Below, in pieces: positions 35,574 through 44,655 of a stretch of DNA of 64,000 nucleotides (its first letter is position 1; the number at the start of each line of letters is the position of its first letter). Both the position numbers and the translations under genes were made by a program. Source of the stretch: Klebsiella pneumoniae (GTDB lineage Bacteria > Desulfobacterota > Binatia > UBA12015); contig CAMBZJ010000013.1 in assembly GCA_945872365.1 (NCBI GenBank), positions 22,025 to 86,024 on the forward strand. The letters are read 5' to 3'. Below the pieces are notes generated by a model. The model was given only the letters and a program-made list of their open reading frames with translations, ran no database searches and was not told the origin of the DNA.

Positions 35574-37997
35574 ATGGCGCGCGCTCGGACCACGCGTCGA
35601 GCGACCGCCTCCTCTGAGCCGGCGACCCAGCAGACGCCGACCGATCATGCAGTAGCGGCCGAAGAGGTCGCGCCCGTCCCGATGAAGGACGTGCAGGCGG
35701 ACTGGTCCGCAGAGGCCGCTTCGCCCGATGCATGGGGTCTGGACCTACCTGGGCTCGCCGAGAACTCGGAGGGGGACGGACTCGCCCTCGACGGCATGAT
35801 CGTGCCGGGCTCCGCCCGTGGTGCACGGCGCCGTCGGCGGCGGCGTGGTCAGCGCTCGACCGGGGCGAATGCCGGGCCGGACGGAGCGCCGGCCTCGCTG
35901 ACCGCGCCGGCGGTGCAGGCACCTTCGGCGGTGCAGGCACCTTCGGCGACCGCGGCCCCGGCTGCCCGCCGGGAGCCACAGGGGCGCAACCGCCGGCGGG
36001 ATTCCGGCGCACCGGCACGGCCGGCACGGCCGGCACGGCCGGCACGCCCGCCGAAGCCGCCGCGCGTCGGCGCCGTGCCGCCGGCCGAGCGCCCCCAGCG
36101 ACGCGCGATCTCCGACCCCGATCCCGCCACCCTCGGCGACGGACTCGACCTCCACCTCGACCCCGACCTCATCGAGGAGGACGAGGATCTCGAAGTCCTG
36201 GTCGAGGAGCCGAGCGGTCCGCGCACGCCGGCCGGCGAGATCGCGCTGCGCATCGGCATCCGCCGCCTCCACCCCGAGCAGGAACGCGGCATCGCCGCTG
36301 CCCTCGACGGCCACGACGTCCTCATGGTCCTGCCGACCGGGTTCGGCAAGTCGGCCTGCTACCAGATCCCGTCGATGATGCTGCCGAAGCCGGTGGTGCT
36401 GGTGTCACCCCTGCTCGCGCTCATCAAGGATCAGCACGAGAAGCTGCTCAAGTATGGCATCCCCTGCGTGCGGCTCGACGGGACGATCCGCGGCAAGGCG
36501 CGCGAGGCGGCGTTCGCCAAGATCCGGGCCGGCGGACCGCTGCTCGTAATGACGACGCCCGAGACTCTCGGCTCGCCCGAGGCTCACGCGGCGCTCAAGG
36601 TTTCGGGTCTTTCGCTCGCCGCGATCGACGAGGCCCACTGCATCTCGGAGTGGGGCTACGACTTCCGTCCCGCCTACCTCCAGATCGGCGATCGGCTGCG
36701 CGCGCTCGGCAACCCGCCGATCATGGCGCTCACGGCGACCGCCACCGACAAGGTCCGCGCCGACATCACGCGCTTTCTGCACCTGCGCGACCCGGTCGTG
36801 GTCTCGGGCTCGCCGCACCGCTCGAATCTCGCCTTCGAGGTCCTGGAGTGCCGCGAGGCGGCGCGCATGCGGGCGATTGCCCGCCTGGCCCAGCGGCTGC
36901 GGCGGCCGGGCATCATCTACTGCACGACGACCCGCGAGGTCGACACCGTGTACACGATTCTGAACCGCCTCGGGATCCCGGCGCACCGCTACCACGGGAA
37001 GATGAAGGCCTCGGACCGCACGACGCAGCAGGACCTGTTCATGAAGCCCGGGCGCCGCACCGTCATGGTCGCGACCAACGCCTTCGGTCTCGGGATCGAC
37101 AAGCCCGACATCCGCTACGTCGTGCACGGGCAGTCGCCGGCCTCGCTCGAGCAGTACGTGCAGGAGGCGGGCCGCGCCGGACGCGACGGGGCGCGGGCGA
37201 ATTGCATCCTGCTCTTTGACCCCGACGACCGTGAGACGCACGAGGCGCTGCTGTCGCGCAGCCGACTGCGCCCCGACCAGCTCTTCCGGCTGGGCAGCGC
37301 ACTGGCCGCGTGGGGCGCCGAGAGCCGGACCCCGACGGTGGATGCACTCGCGCTCTCCGCCGATCTCGGCGAGCGGCCGACGAACGCCCTGCTCGTGCCG
37401 ATCGAGGAAGCCGGAATCGTCGAGCTGCACGACGACGGCACGGTCGAGACGATGGGCGACCCCGAGGAGATCGAGGCCCGGGTGCGGAGCCTCGCGAGCC
37501 AGTTCGCGACGCTGCGCACGCAGGACTCGCGACGTCTCGAGACGGTGGCGGAGTATGCGCACACGCCCGAATGCCGGGCGGTGTTCCTGCGCATGTACTT
37601 CGGCGAGGAGCACGGACCCTCGTGCGGGCTCTGCGACATCTGCCGCGGACGTCCCGACCGGCCGAACACGTTCTGGTCGCCGATCGCCGCACCGCCGCGC
37701 CCCGGCAAGAAGCGGCGCCGCGGCAAGGGCGTGCCGATGAACCAGCCCGCCGCACGCAACTCGCGGCGCCGCGGGCGCAACGGTCGCAACAACCGGCCGG
37801 CCCCACCGCCCGCACCACGCGTGCCGCAGCCCTTCTTCGGGCAGACCGGGCCGTTGCCCGCGGCGCCGGCCCCGGGCAACGGCCCGAATCCAGGCGCGCC
37901 GCAAGGCCAGAACCCCAACGCCAAGCGTAGCCGACGCCGCCGGGGCCGGCGCCGGCGTGGCGGTCCGCCCGCGCCGGCCCCGGCGCCCGCGAACTGA
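35574..37997 (+). CDS. RecQ-like DNA helicase with basic low-complexity tails
   Basis: An 807-residue SF2 helicase. Residues 1-220 are low-complexity (Arg, Ala, Pro-rich, with RRRRRRGQRST). The helicase core has LPTGFGKSACYQIP (Walker A), IDEAHCISEWGYDFRP (DEAH box) and VATNAFGLGIDKPDIR and QEAGRAGRDG (motifs V and VI). A RecQ-type zinc site follows (C-RAVFLRMYFGE, then CGLCDIC). No HRDC domain is visible; instead the last 130 residues are Arg/Pro-rich (SRRRGRNGRNNRPAP and RSRRRRGRRRRGG). The start at 35574 follows GGAAGAGG. 3'-5' unwinding is expected; the tails may bind nucleic acid. Confidence 0.9.
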   Translation: MARARTTRRATASSEPATQQTPTDHAVAAEEVAPVPMKDVQADWSAEAASPDAWGLDLPGLAENSEGDGLALDGMIVPGSARGARRRRRRRGQRSTGANAGPDGAPASLTAPAVQAPSAVQAPSATAAPAARREPQGRNRRRDSGAPARPARPARPARPPKPPRVGAVPPAERPQRRAISDPDPATLGDGLDLHLDPDLIEEDEDLEVLVEEPSGPRTPAGEIALRIGIRRLHPEQERGIAAALDGHDVLMVLPTGFGKSACYQIPSMMLPKPVVLVSPLLALIKDQHEKLLKYGIPCVRLDGTIRGKAREAAFAKIRAGGPLLVMTTPETLGSPEAHAALKVSGLSLAAIDEAHCISEWGYDFRPAYLQIGDRLRALGNPPIMALTATATDKVRADITRFLHLRDPVVVSGSPHRSNLAFEVLECREAARMRAIARLAQRLRRPGIIYCTTTREVDTVYTILNRLGIPAHRYHGKMKASDRTTQQDLFMKPGRRTVMVATNAFGLGIDKPDIRYVVHGQSPASLEQYVQEAGRAGRDGARANCILLFDPDDRETHEALLSRSRLRPDQLFRLGSALAAWGAESRTPTVDALALSADLGERPTNALLVPIEEAGIVELHDDGTVETMGDPEEIEARVRSLASQFATLRTQDSRRLETVAEYAHTPECRAVFLRMYFGEEHGPSCGLCDICRGRPDRPNTFWSPIAAPPRPGKKRRRGKGVPMNQPAARNSRRRGRNGRNNRPAPPPAPRVPQPFFGQTGPLPAAPAPGNGPNPGAPQGQNPNAKRSRRRRGRRRRGGPPAPAPAPAN
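35910..35945 (+). repeat. 18-base tandem duplication in the helicase gene
   Basis: Two exact copies of GCGGTGCAGGCACCTTCG (35910-35927, 35928-35945) encode AVQAPS twice within the low-complexity N-tail. It suggests slippage-driven length change in this region. Confidence 0.85.
36012..36047 (+). repeat. 9-base tandem repeat in the helicase gene
   Basis: CCGGCACGG occurs three times in a row (36012-36038), followed by the one-mismatch copy CCGGCACGC. It encodes a run of Ala-Arg-Pro triplets in the N-tail. Confidence 0.85.
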
Positions 37998-38011
37998 TCG
38001 GGTCCGAAACG

Positions 38012-38932
38012 TTGCCGCCGCTCTCGATCGACGACGGGTGTCTGCGCCTGTCCGTCCTGCCGGAGGCCGGGGCGAGCATGATCTCGCTCGAGACGCGCCT
38101 GAGCGGCGGCTCCGGCGAGTGGGTCGAGATCATGCGCCCGACCCCCGCCGCGGCGGTCGCGGCAGGCAACTCGTCCTTGTTCGCGAACTTCGCGCTCCTG
38201 CCCTGGTCGAACCGGGTGCGCGGCGCGCACTTCTCCTTCGAGGGGCGCGAGATCCGGCTGCGCGCCAACACCGGGGACGGCCACGCGATCCACGGCGACG
38301 TGCGCAAGCGCCCGTGGAAGACGATCGAGAGTACGCCCGCGCGGTTGCGCTTCACCCTGGAGTCCCGCGACTTCGCCGACGTGAACTTCCCCTTCCCCTT
38401 CGCCGCGAGCCTCGACTACACGGTCGCAGGCGGCACGCTCGAGATGCGACTCGGGGTCGTGAACCGGGGCGGGAGCGCGATGCCCGCCGGCCTGGGCTTC
38501 CACCCCTACTTCCGGCGCGCGCTGCGCCCGGTCGGCGACCGGGCGAGACTCGACTTCCGGGCAACCGGTCTCTACCGCGGGCTCCTGCCGGTGACGGCCG
38601 CGGGTCCGGTCGGCGAAGGTTTCGACTTCTCCACGACGCGCCCCTTCGGCGACGCGACCTTCGACCACTGCTACGCAGGCTGGGACGGACGCGCGACGAT
38701 CGCCTGGCCCGACAGCCGTATCACCGCGACCATCGACGCGAGCGAGCCGTTCCGCCATCTGGTGCTCTACGTGCCGCCGGGCGAGGACTTCTTCGCCGTC
38801 GAGCCGGTCAGCAACGCGAACGACGGCTTCAACCTGCTCGCCGCCGGTGTCGCGGGCTCCGGCGTGCGCGTACTGCTTCCGGGCGAGAGCCTCGAGGGCA
38901 CGGTGCGCATCGTGGTCGAAGTGCCCGCCTGA
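38012..38932 (+). CDS. aldose 1-epimerase family protein
   Basis: A 306-residue galactose-mutarotase-fold protein. GDGHAIHGDVRKRPW carries the two His of the active site (His91, His94), GLGFHPYF a further conserved His, and AVEPVSNANDGFN the catalytic Glu. TTG at 38012 is the best start, 14 bases after the RecQ stop, so co-transcription with the helicase is likely. Interconverts sugar anomers; the sugar is unknown. Confidence 0.85.
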   Translation: MPPLSIDDGCLRLSVLPEAGASMISLETRLSGGSGEWVEIMRPTPAAAVAAGNSSLFANFALLPWSNRVRGAHFSFEGREIRLRANTGDGHAIHGDVRKRPWKTIESTPARLRFTLESRDFADVNFPFPFAASLDYTVAGGTLEMRLGVVNRGGSAMPAGLGFHPYFRRALRPVGDRARLDFRATGLYRGLLPVTAAGPVGEGFDFSTTRPFGDATFDHCYAGWDGRATIAWPDSRITATIDASEPFRHLVLYVPPGEDFFAVEPVSNANDGFNLLAAGVAGSGVRVLLPGESLEGTVRIVVEVPA

Positions 38933-38996
38933 GCCCGACGCGCGATCGCCGCCGGCGCGCGGGGCCATTCCGGTCGCCCCGGTCCGGCGGTGCCGC

Positions 38997-39635
38997 TCAG
39001 CGCGCGAAGCCGCCGACGTAGGGAAGTCGCGCCGCCGCCTCCCGCACCTGCGGCAGCGCCTCGACGAGGATCCGCGTCGCGTCCCAAGTGCCGCGCAGGA
39101 GCTGCGTGCGCGCACCGTCGGGCAATGTCACCGGGTACACGACCCCGCGATGGGTCGCGGTCATCGCTTCGATGTCGATCGCGACCTCCTGCGCCGGGTC
39201 CTCGCCCGCCGCGCGCAGCAGCTTCGCGACGTCGGCCTCGGCCGCGGTCACGCAGGGGATCCCCATCGCGACGCAGTTGCCGAAGAAGATGTCGGCAAAG
39301 GACTCGCCGATGATGCCCTGCACGCCCCAGCGCCACATCGCCTGTGGCGCATGCTCGCGCGAGGAGCCGCAGCCGAAGTTCTTGTTCACGATCGCGATGC
39401 GCGGCCCCTTCGCCTGGAAGCGCGGGTCGTTCATCGGGTGGTCGAGCGGCTTGCCGTCGCCGCCGAAGCGGGCGTCGCGGAAAGCGAGTTCGCCGAGTCC
39501 GTCGAAGGTGATCGCCGTCATGAAGCGCGCCGGGATGATCCGGTCCGTGTCGATGTCGTTGCCCGGCAACGGGATCGGACGCCCGGCCACCCCGGGCACC
39601 GGGAGGAGCGCACTCGATTTCGCCTGGTCGGTCAT
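38997..39635 (-). CDS. leuD: 3-isopropylmalate dehydratase small subunit
   Basis: A 212-residue subunit. NDIDTDRIIPARFM at the N-terminus and NFGCGSSREHAP with GESFADIFFGNC are the LeuD signatures. The ATG at 39635 has GGAGGCGATCC upstream. It follows leuC by 23 bases. The LeuCD complex isomerises 2- to 3-isopropylmalate in leucine synthesis. Confidence 0.95.
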   Translation of the reverse strand: MTDQAKSSALLPVPGVAGRPIPLPGNDIDTDRIIPARFMTAITFDGLGELAFRDARFGGDGKPLDHPMNDPRFQAKGPRIAIVNKNFGCGSSREHAPQAMWRWGVQGIIGESFADIFFGNCVAMGIPCVTAAEADVAKLLRAAGEDPAQEVAIDIEAMTATHRGVVYPVTLPDGARTQLLRGTWDATRILVEALPQVREAAARLPYVGGFAR

Positions 39636-39658
39636 TCGGATCGCCTCCGGGGCCGGTC

Positions 39659-41074
39659 TCAGCCGGCCGCCCGCGCGAGCATGTCGCGCACGTCGGTCAC
39701 CGCGCCCTCGATCGCCGCCGCCGCGACCATGGCGGGGCTCATGAGCAGGGTGCGGCCGGTCGGGCTGCCTTGGCGGCCCTTGAAGTTGCGATTGCTCGAC
39801 GAGGCGCAGACCTGGCGCCCGGAGAGCTTGTCGGGGTTCATCGCGAGACACATCGAGCAACCCGGCAGGCGCCACTCGAAGCCCGCCGCGCGGAATACCT
39901 CGTGCAGGCCCTCGGCCTCGGCCGCGCGTGCGACCGCCTGGGAGCCGGGCACGACGAGAGCCTTCACGCCGGGGCGGACACGGCCGAGCTTCGCGACGCG
40001 CGCCGCCTCGCGCAGGTCGGACAGGCGGCCGTTCGTGCACGAGCCGATGAAGGCGACGTCGATCTTCGTCCCGGCGATCGCCTGCCCGGCATGGAGGCCC
40101 ATGTACGCGTAGGCGTCCTCGACCGTCGCCCGCTCGTCGGTGGCGAAGTCGGCGGCCGCCGGGATCCGCTCGTCCACGCCGATCGCCTGGCCTGGGTTGA
40201 TGCCCCAGGTCACGGTCGGCGCGATCGAGCCGCCGTCGATCGAGACGCGATCCGTGAAGGACGCGTCGGCATCCGAGGCCATCGCGAGCCACCACGCTTC
40301 GGCGCGCGCGAAGGCCTTGCCCGCGGGCGAGAACTCGCGACCGCGCAGGTACTCGACCGTGGTGCGATCGGGGTTCACGTAGCCGAGCCGCGCGCCGCCC
40401 TCGATCGACATGTTGCAGACGGTCATGCGCTCTTCCATCGTCATCGCGTCGAAGACCGCGCCCGCGTACTCGTAGGCGAAGCCGACGCCGCCCTTCACGC
40501 CGAGGCGCCGGATGATGTCGAGGATCACGTCCTTCGCATAGACGCCGGGGCGCAGGGTTCCCCCGACCTCGATCCGGCGCAGCTTGGGGCGCTGGATCGC
40601 GAGGCACTGGCTCGCCAGCACGTCGCGCACCTGGCTCGTGCCGATACCGAAGGCGACCGCGCCGAAGGCGCCGTGGGTGCTCGTGTGGCTGTCGCCGCAA
40701 GCGATCGTCGTGCCGGGCTGGGTCAGACCGAGTTCGGGGCCGATCACGTGGACGATCCCCTGGTGGCCGGTGTCGGGCGTGAACAGCCGGATGCCGAACT
40801 CGCGGCAGTTCTGCTCGACCGCCGACATCATGGTCTCGGCCTGGCCGTCGGCGAGCGGGCGCGCCTGGGAGTCGGTCGGGATGATGTGGTCCACCGTCGC
40901 GAAGGTGCGATCCGGGAACGGGACCCCGAGCCCGGCCTCGCGGATCATCGCGAAGGCCTGCGGGCTGGTCACCTCGTGCACCAGGTGGAGGCCGATGAAC
41001 AGCTGCGTCTGGCCCGACTCGAGCTGACGTACCGAGTGCAGGTCCCAGACCTTGTCGAGCAAGCTCTTCCCCAT
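39659..41074 (-). CDS. leuC: 3-isopropylmalate dehydratase large subunit
   Basis: A 471-residue aconitase-family enzyme. The [4Fe-4S] ligands are in [13 protein letters not shown] and [34 protein letters not shown] and [13 protein letters not shown] match the family. Upstream, 95 bases separate it from the divergent aat gene; this region must hold both promoters. Confidence 0.95.
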   Translation of the reverse strand: MGKSLLDKVWDLHSVRQLESGQTQLFIGLHLVHEVTSPQAFAMIREAGLGVPFPDRTFATVDHIIPTDSQARPLADGQAETMMSAVEQNCREFGIRLFTPDTGHQGIVHVIGPELGLTQPGTTIACGDSHTSTHGAFGAVAFGIGTSQVRDVLASQCLAIQRPKLRRIEVGGTLRPGVYAKDVILDIIRRLGVKGGVGFAYEYAGAVFDAMTMEERMTVCNMSIEGGARLGYVNPDRTTVEYLRGREFSPAGKAFARAEAWWLAMASDADASFTDRVSIDGGSIAPTVTWGINPGQAIGVDERIPAAADFATDERATVEDAYAYMGLHAGQAIAGTKIDVAFIGSCTNGRLSDLREAARVAKLGRVRPGVKALVVPGSQAVARAAEAEGLHEVFRAAGFEWRLPGCSMCLAMNPDKLSGRQVCASSSNRNFKGRQGSPTGRTLLMSPAMVAAAAIEGAVTDVRDMLARAAG

Positions 41075-41169
41075 GGTGGTTACCTACTGGTCCGGGGGCG
41101 GGGGTGCAAAATCCGGGCGATCCCGGGTCGACGCGCGATCCCCTCTTGCCGCGTCGGCTCCCGCGGCGC

Positions 41170-41811
41170 ATGGTGACGCGCAGAATGTCGAGCCAGGCCG
41201 ACGACATCGTCGCGGTGGGAGGTCCCCTCGATCCGGCCACCCTGCTGCGCGCCTACCGGCGCGGCGTCTTCCCGTGGCCGGCCGAGGGACTCCCGCTTCT
41301 GTGGTTCTGCCCGAGGGAGCGAGCGGTCCTCGACTTCGAGCGTCTCCACCTCTCGCGCTCGCTGCTGCGCGCGCAGCGCCGGAGCGGGCTGCACTTCACG
41401 ATCGACGCGGTGTTCCCCGCCGTCATCCGCGCCTGCGCCGACGCCGAGCGGCCCGGCCAGGCCGGCACCTGGATCACTCCCGAGATGGAGCAGGCCTACG
41501 TCCGGCTGCACCAGGTCGGGGCCGCGCACAGCGTCGAGGCCTGGGACGGCGACGAACTCGTCGGTGGCGCCTACGGCGTCGATGCCGACGGTTCGTTCTC
41601 CGCCGAGAGCATGTTCCACCGCCGTCCCTGGGCCTCGAAGTTCGCCCTCCTCCACCTGGTCGACCACCTCCGCGCGCGCGGACTCGGCTGGATCGACATC
41701 CAGGTGATGACGCCCCACATGGAGCGCATGGGCGCGCACCTGTTGCCGCGCCCGGCGTTCCTGCTCGAACTCGAGCGCACCCGCCGGCGCGGTCTCCGCC
41801 TCTTCGACTGA
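41170..41811 (+). CDS. aat: leucyl/phenylalanyl-tRNA-protein transferase
   Basis: Adds Leu or Phe from tRNA to N-terminal Lys/Arg of proteins, marking them for the N-end rule protease. GGPLDPATLLRAYRRGVFPW, LWFCPRERAVLDF, VGGAYGVDADGSFSAESMF and ASKFALLHLVDHL are the conserved blocks. ATG at 41170 or 41185 could be used; an earlier in-frame start at 41104 adds a non-conserved extension. About 213 residues. Confidence 0.93.
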   Translation: MVTRRMSSQADDIVAVGGPLDPATLLRAYRRGVFPWPAEGLPLLWFCPRERAVLDFERLHLSRSLLRAQRRSGLHFTIDAVFPAVIRACADAERPGQAGTWITPEMEQAYVRLHQVGAAHSVEAWDGDELVGGAYGVDADGSFSAESMFHRRPWASKFALLHLVDHLRARGLGWIDIQVMTPHMERMGAHLLPRPAFLLELERTRRRGLRLFD

Positions 41812-41814
41812 GTC

Positions 41815-42321
41815 TCAGCCGGCGTCGAGTCCGCCGAGCTGGTCGGCGGTGAGCAGCCACTCGAGGACGGCGCGTCGCTGCGGCGGGAGTTGCGCGCCCG
41901 AGACGCAGGCGACGGCCCCCTTGCGGAAGTGGGTCGCGAAGCCCTCGATCGAGCCGGTGAGCCAGAACGAGAGCAACTCGCCGAGGTCGGGCTCATGGCC
42001 GACGAGCACGATCGAACCGCCCGGGAACCGGCCGTCGATCTCGCGGGTCACGCGCTCATGGTCGATCCCGCAGGCGAGCGCCTTCCAGGTCTCGGGCTCG
42101 CAACCGAGCGAGCCGGCGATGATCTCCGCCGTCTCGCGCGCGCGGACGAGCGGACTCGCGAGCAGAGCCGTCGGCTGCACGCCGAGCGCGCGCAGGCCGC
42201 GCGCGGCCCGCCGGGTCTTGCGGCGGCCCTCGGCGGTCAACTCGCGGTCCGCATCCCGACCCGACTTCGACACGTCCTCGGCGATTCCATGACGGACGAG
42301 AAAGAGGCGTCGCTCGGGCAT
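41815..42321 (-). CDS. SixA-like histidine phosphatase
   Basis: A 168-residue phosphatase. RHG (10-12, FLVRHGIAED) carries the phosphohistidine, and VLVGHEPDLGELLSFW gives the second His, as in SixA. GGAGG lies upstream of the ATG at 42321. SixA proteins dephosphorylate HPt domains or PTS histidines; the target here is unknown. Convergent with aat. Confidence 0.88.
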   Translation of the reverse strand: MPERRLFLVRHGIAEDVSKSGRDADRELTAEGRRKTRRAARGLRALGVQPTALLASPLVRARETAEIIAGSLGCEPETWKALACGIDHERVTREIDGRFPGGSIVLVGHEPDLGELLSFWLTGSIEGFATHFRKGAVACVSGAQLPPQRRAVLEWLLTADQLGGLDAG

Positions 42322-42433
42322 TCTCGGTTCCTCCACGGGAATCCGCCGGTCTTGTCCGGCAGGACATCTTCTCCCGACCTCGATGCTTTCCACGCCCTTG
42401 TCGCCGCAGGCAGGCCAGGCGAGAAGAGGGCCC

Positions 42434-43189
42434 GTGTCGATCCTCCACGCGATCCTCGCGAGCCTCGCAGGCGGCCCGCTCCACGGTTACGCGGTCCGAT
42501 CGCGGCTCCAGGAGCGACTCGGCTTCCTCTGGCCGGTCAATCACGGGCAGGTGTATGCGACGCTCGGCCGGCTCGCCAGCGACGGCAGGGTGACGACGAT
42601 CGAGCGCGGCGACGCGGGTCGATCGGGACCGGAGCGGCGCTACGAGCGCTCGGCGAGCGGTGGCCGCGCTCTCGTCGACTGGTTGCGACGCCCGGTGTCG
42701 ATCTCGGCCTCCGGCGGCGAGATCGGCGAGAAGATCGCGACCGCCATCGCCTGCGGCGAGGCGGCCGTCGTCGATTCCTTCCTCGCCCGCCAGATCGCGT
42801 CCTGTGCGACCCTGCTCGACACCTGCCGGCAGGCGTCTCGCGGCCGGGACTCGACCACCGACCCGGCCCGCGGCCTCCTCGAACGCGCCGCCCTGCGCAT
42901 GCTCGAGACCGACCTCGCCTGGCTCGAAGCGGTGCGCGCCGCCTGCGCCGGGAGCGCCCCGGCTGAGCCGGGAGCATCGCCGGACGGCTCGGCCGAGATC
43001 AGGGCCTGTCCGGCGGAAAACGCCGATGAAGCCAATCCACCATCACCCGGTTCAATTCGTCCGGCTTCTCCTGCTGCGTCCAGTGTCCGCACTCGGGGAT
43101 CGTCACCAACTCGAGATCGTTCACGAACGAAGGCATTGCCGCCGTCATCTCAGGCCGCAGCACCGGGTCCCAGTCGGCCGAAACCATGA
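42434..43189 (+). CDS. PadR-family transcriptional regulator
   Basis: A winged-helix PadR protein. The N-terminal HAILASLAGGPLHGYAVRSR, then VNHGQVYATLGRLASDGRVT, then RRYERSASGGRALVDWL is the DNA-binding domain (about residues 1-85). A helical dimerisation part follows to about 175. GTG at 42434 is chosen because family members begin SILHAIL; ATG at 42383 is in frame. The last 65 codons are low-complexity and lie antisense over the 3' end of the epoxide hydrolase gene, a 191-base overlap. A frameshift near 42960 would instead end the protein at a TGA there. Confidence 0.8.
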   Translation: MSILHAILASLAGGPLHGYAVRSRLQERLGFLWPVNHGQVYATLGRLASDGRVTTIERGDAGRSGPERRYERSASGGRALVDWLRRPVSISASGGEIGEKIATAIACGEAAVVDSFLARQIASCATLLDTCRQASRGRDSTTDPARGLLERAALRMLETDLAWLEAVRAACAGSAPAEPGASPDGSAEIRACPAENADEANPPSPGSIRPASPAASSVRTRGSSPTRDRSRTKALPPSSQAAAPGPSRPKP

Positions 43190-43991
43190 GCGAGGGAACC
43201 TCGATGTGCCGTCCTTCGAGATGCGCGGTCGTCTCCCAGTTGCGATCGAAGTTGCGGTACCAGTTGATCGGCCCGGTGAAGCCGGAACGCGCGAAGGCCC
43301 GCTCGTAGACGTCGAGTTCCGCGTCGTCGAGCAGCGGCTCGCCCGGCGGCTCATCGCCCCAGACCATCTCGACCATGTTCGGCATGCGGAACCCGGGCTG
43401 CGCCATCCGCACCGCGATCGACTCGAAGGGAACCGCGCGCCGCATGAGTTGCGTGAACACCCGGCGGACGTCGCGGCCGAGTCCGGCGTCGGCGACGCCC
43501 GGCTGCTGGAAGTGGACCACATAGTAGTTTTCGCCGAACATCGCGCGGAAGATCGACAGCGGCGGCGCCGGCGGACGCGGGAACGCCGGCATATTCACCC
43601 CGATCACGCCCGCGACGCGCGACGGGTGGAGGAGCGGCATCTGCCAGGCGATGATGCCGCCCCAGTCGTGGCCGACGAAGACGGCGCGCTTCAGGCCGAG
43701 CGTGTCGAGGAGTCCGACGAGATCGCCGGTGAGATGGTGGATGTCGTAGTCCTCGACCGCCGCCGGCGCATCGGTCTCGCCATAGCCCCGCTGGTCGGGC
43801 GCGATCGCCCGGTAGCCGGCCGCCGCCAGGGCCGGCACCTGGTGGCGGAAGGAGTAGCCGATCTCGGGGAAACCGTGGCAGAGGACGACCGCCGGGCCCT
43901 CGCCCTGCTCGGTGACCGCCATCCGGATGCCGTTGGTCCGGACGAAGGACCGGGTGGCGCGTGCCAGCGGATCTCGGAGGCGATCGCCCAT
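42999..43991 (-). CDS. alpha/beta hydrolase, epoxide hydrolase type
   Basis: A 330-residue alpha/beta hydrolase. The oxyanion HGFPE (39-43), nucleophile GHDWGG (Asp109) and catalytic His in PECGHWTQQEKP are intact. The cap domain contains conserved Tyr residues (ENYYVVHFQQPGVAD and INWYRNF) that activate the epoxide. Soluble epoxide hydrolase activity is likely. The start ATG at 43991 lies 11 bases after the CHRD gene, so both are co-transcribed. Confidence 0.88.
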   Translation of the reverse strand: MGDRLRDPLARATRSFVRTNGIRMAVTEQGEGPAVVLCHGFPEIGYSFRHQVPALAAAGYRAIAPDQRGYGETDAPAAVEDYDIHHLTGDLVGLLDTLGLKRAVFVGHDWGGIIAWQMPLLHPSRVAGVIGVNMPAFPRPPAPPLSIFRAMFGENYYVVHFQQPGVADAGLGRDVRRVFTQLMRRAVPFESIAVRMAQPGFRMPNMVEMVWGDEPPGEPLLDDAELDVYERAFARSGFTGPINWYRNFDRNWETTAHLEGRHIEVPSLMVSADWDPVLRPEMTAAMPSFVNDLELVTIPECGHWTQQEKPDELNRVMVDWLHRRFPPDRP

Positions 43992-44002
43992 GCGTCTGCG
44001 CG

Positions 44003-44524
44003 CTAGGGACGGAAGGGCCGGACGCGCGTGGCGCGCCCGGCCTCGATCGCGCCGCGGATCTCGCCGCCCGGGTTCGCGACCGTGTGCACGTTCACGTAGG
44101 TGCGACCCTCCCGGATCGCCGCGACCGCGTCCGCGAAGGTCTCGATGCCGAGCCCCGGCTGCGGCGAGAGGTCGTCCGTGACGAGGGTACCCTCGGTGTC
44201 CTGGTAGCCGTCGCTGCTGCGCACGAAGAACTCGGTCGAGAGCGTAAAGAGGATCGGTCCGTTTTCGCCGGGCGCACCGAGATGAACGTGCGCGCCGAGA
44301 ACGTCGGCCGGGTCGACGCCCGCGAGCGAACCCATGTAGAAGATCCAGTCCTCGGCGACGTCGAACGAGTAGAGTCCCGCCGAAGCTGCGGTCACCGGGG
44401 GCACCTCGTAGATGCCGGCGAGCAGCGCGTTGTACGGATCCGAACTGCCGCCCCCGCCGCCGCAACCGAGCGGAAGGGCGAGCGTGGCGGCGGCGAGAAG
44501 ACCGAGCAGGCGGCGACGTCGCAT
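44003..44524 (-). CDS. CHRD-domain lipoprotein
   Basis: A 173-residue lipoprotein. Lipobox LPLGC after a signal peptide beginning MRRRRLLGLLAAATLA. The CHRD domain is seen in LGAHVHLGAPGENGPILFTL and TYVNVHTVANPGGEIRGAIE. AAGGGG precedes the ATG at 44524. CHRD domains bind unknown ligands at the surface and in animals act in chordin. Periplasmic or outer-membrane, function unknown. Confidence 0.88.
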   Translation of the reverse strand: MRRRRLLGLLAAATLALPLGCGGGGGSSDPYNALLAGIYEVPPVTAASAGLYSFDVAEDWIFYMGSLAGVDPADVLGAHVHLGAPGENGPILFTLSTEFFVRSSDGYQDTEGTLVTDDLSPQPGLGIETFADAVAAIREGRTYVNVHTVANPGGEIRGAIEAGRATRVRPFRP

Positions 44525-44632
44525 CGGACCCCTTGAACACGCGGCCACCGCGGCCTGTCAAACCGGATCGGGGTGCGCCGAACGACGGCCGGGGCGGTCG
44601 CGGGCAGGCGGCGCGGTCGGGCGGGGGCGTCG

Positions 44633-44650
44633 CGCCGGCCGGAGCCGGCG
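44633..44650. terminator. hairpin downstream of SRAP gene
   Basis: CGCCGGC (44633-44639) and GCCGGCG (44644-44650) pair across the loop CGGA, 6 bases beyond the SRAP stop on the minus strand. Confidence 0.45.
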
Positions 44651-44655
44651 GTGCC

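Noticed and set aside
35910..36047. Tandem repeats as a mobile or regulatory element
   Set aside because: They lie in frame within the low-complexity tail of the helicase gene and encode short peptide repeats, so slippage is the simplest explanation.
42383..42433. Longer N-terminus for the PadR regulator from ATG 42383
   Set aside because: Family members begin with the SILHAIL segment; the extra 17 residues are polar and unconserved, and a ribosome-like GAGAAGAGGG lies just before the GTG.
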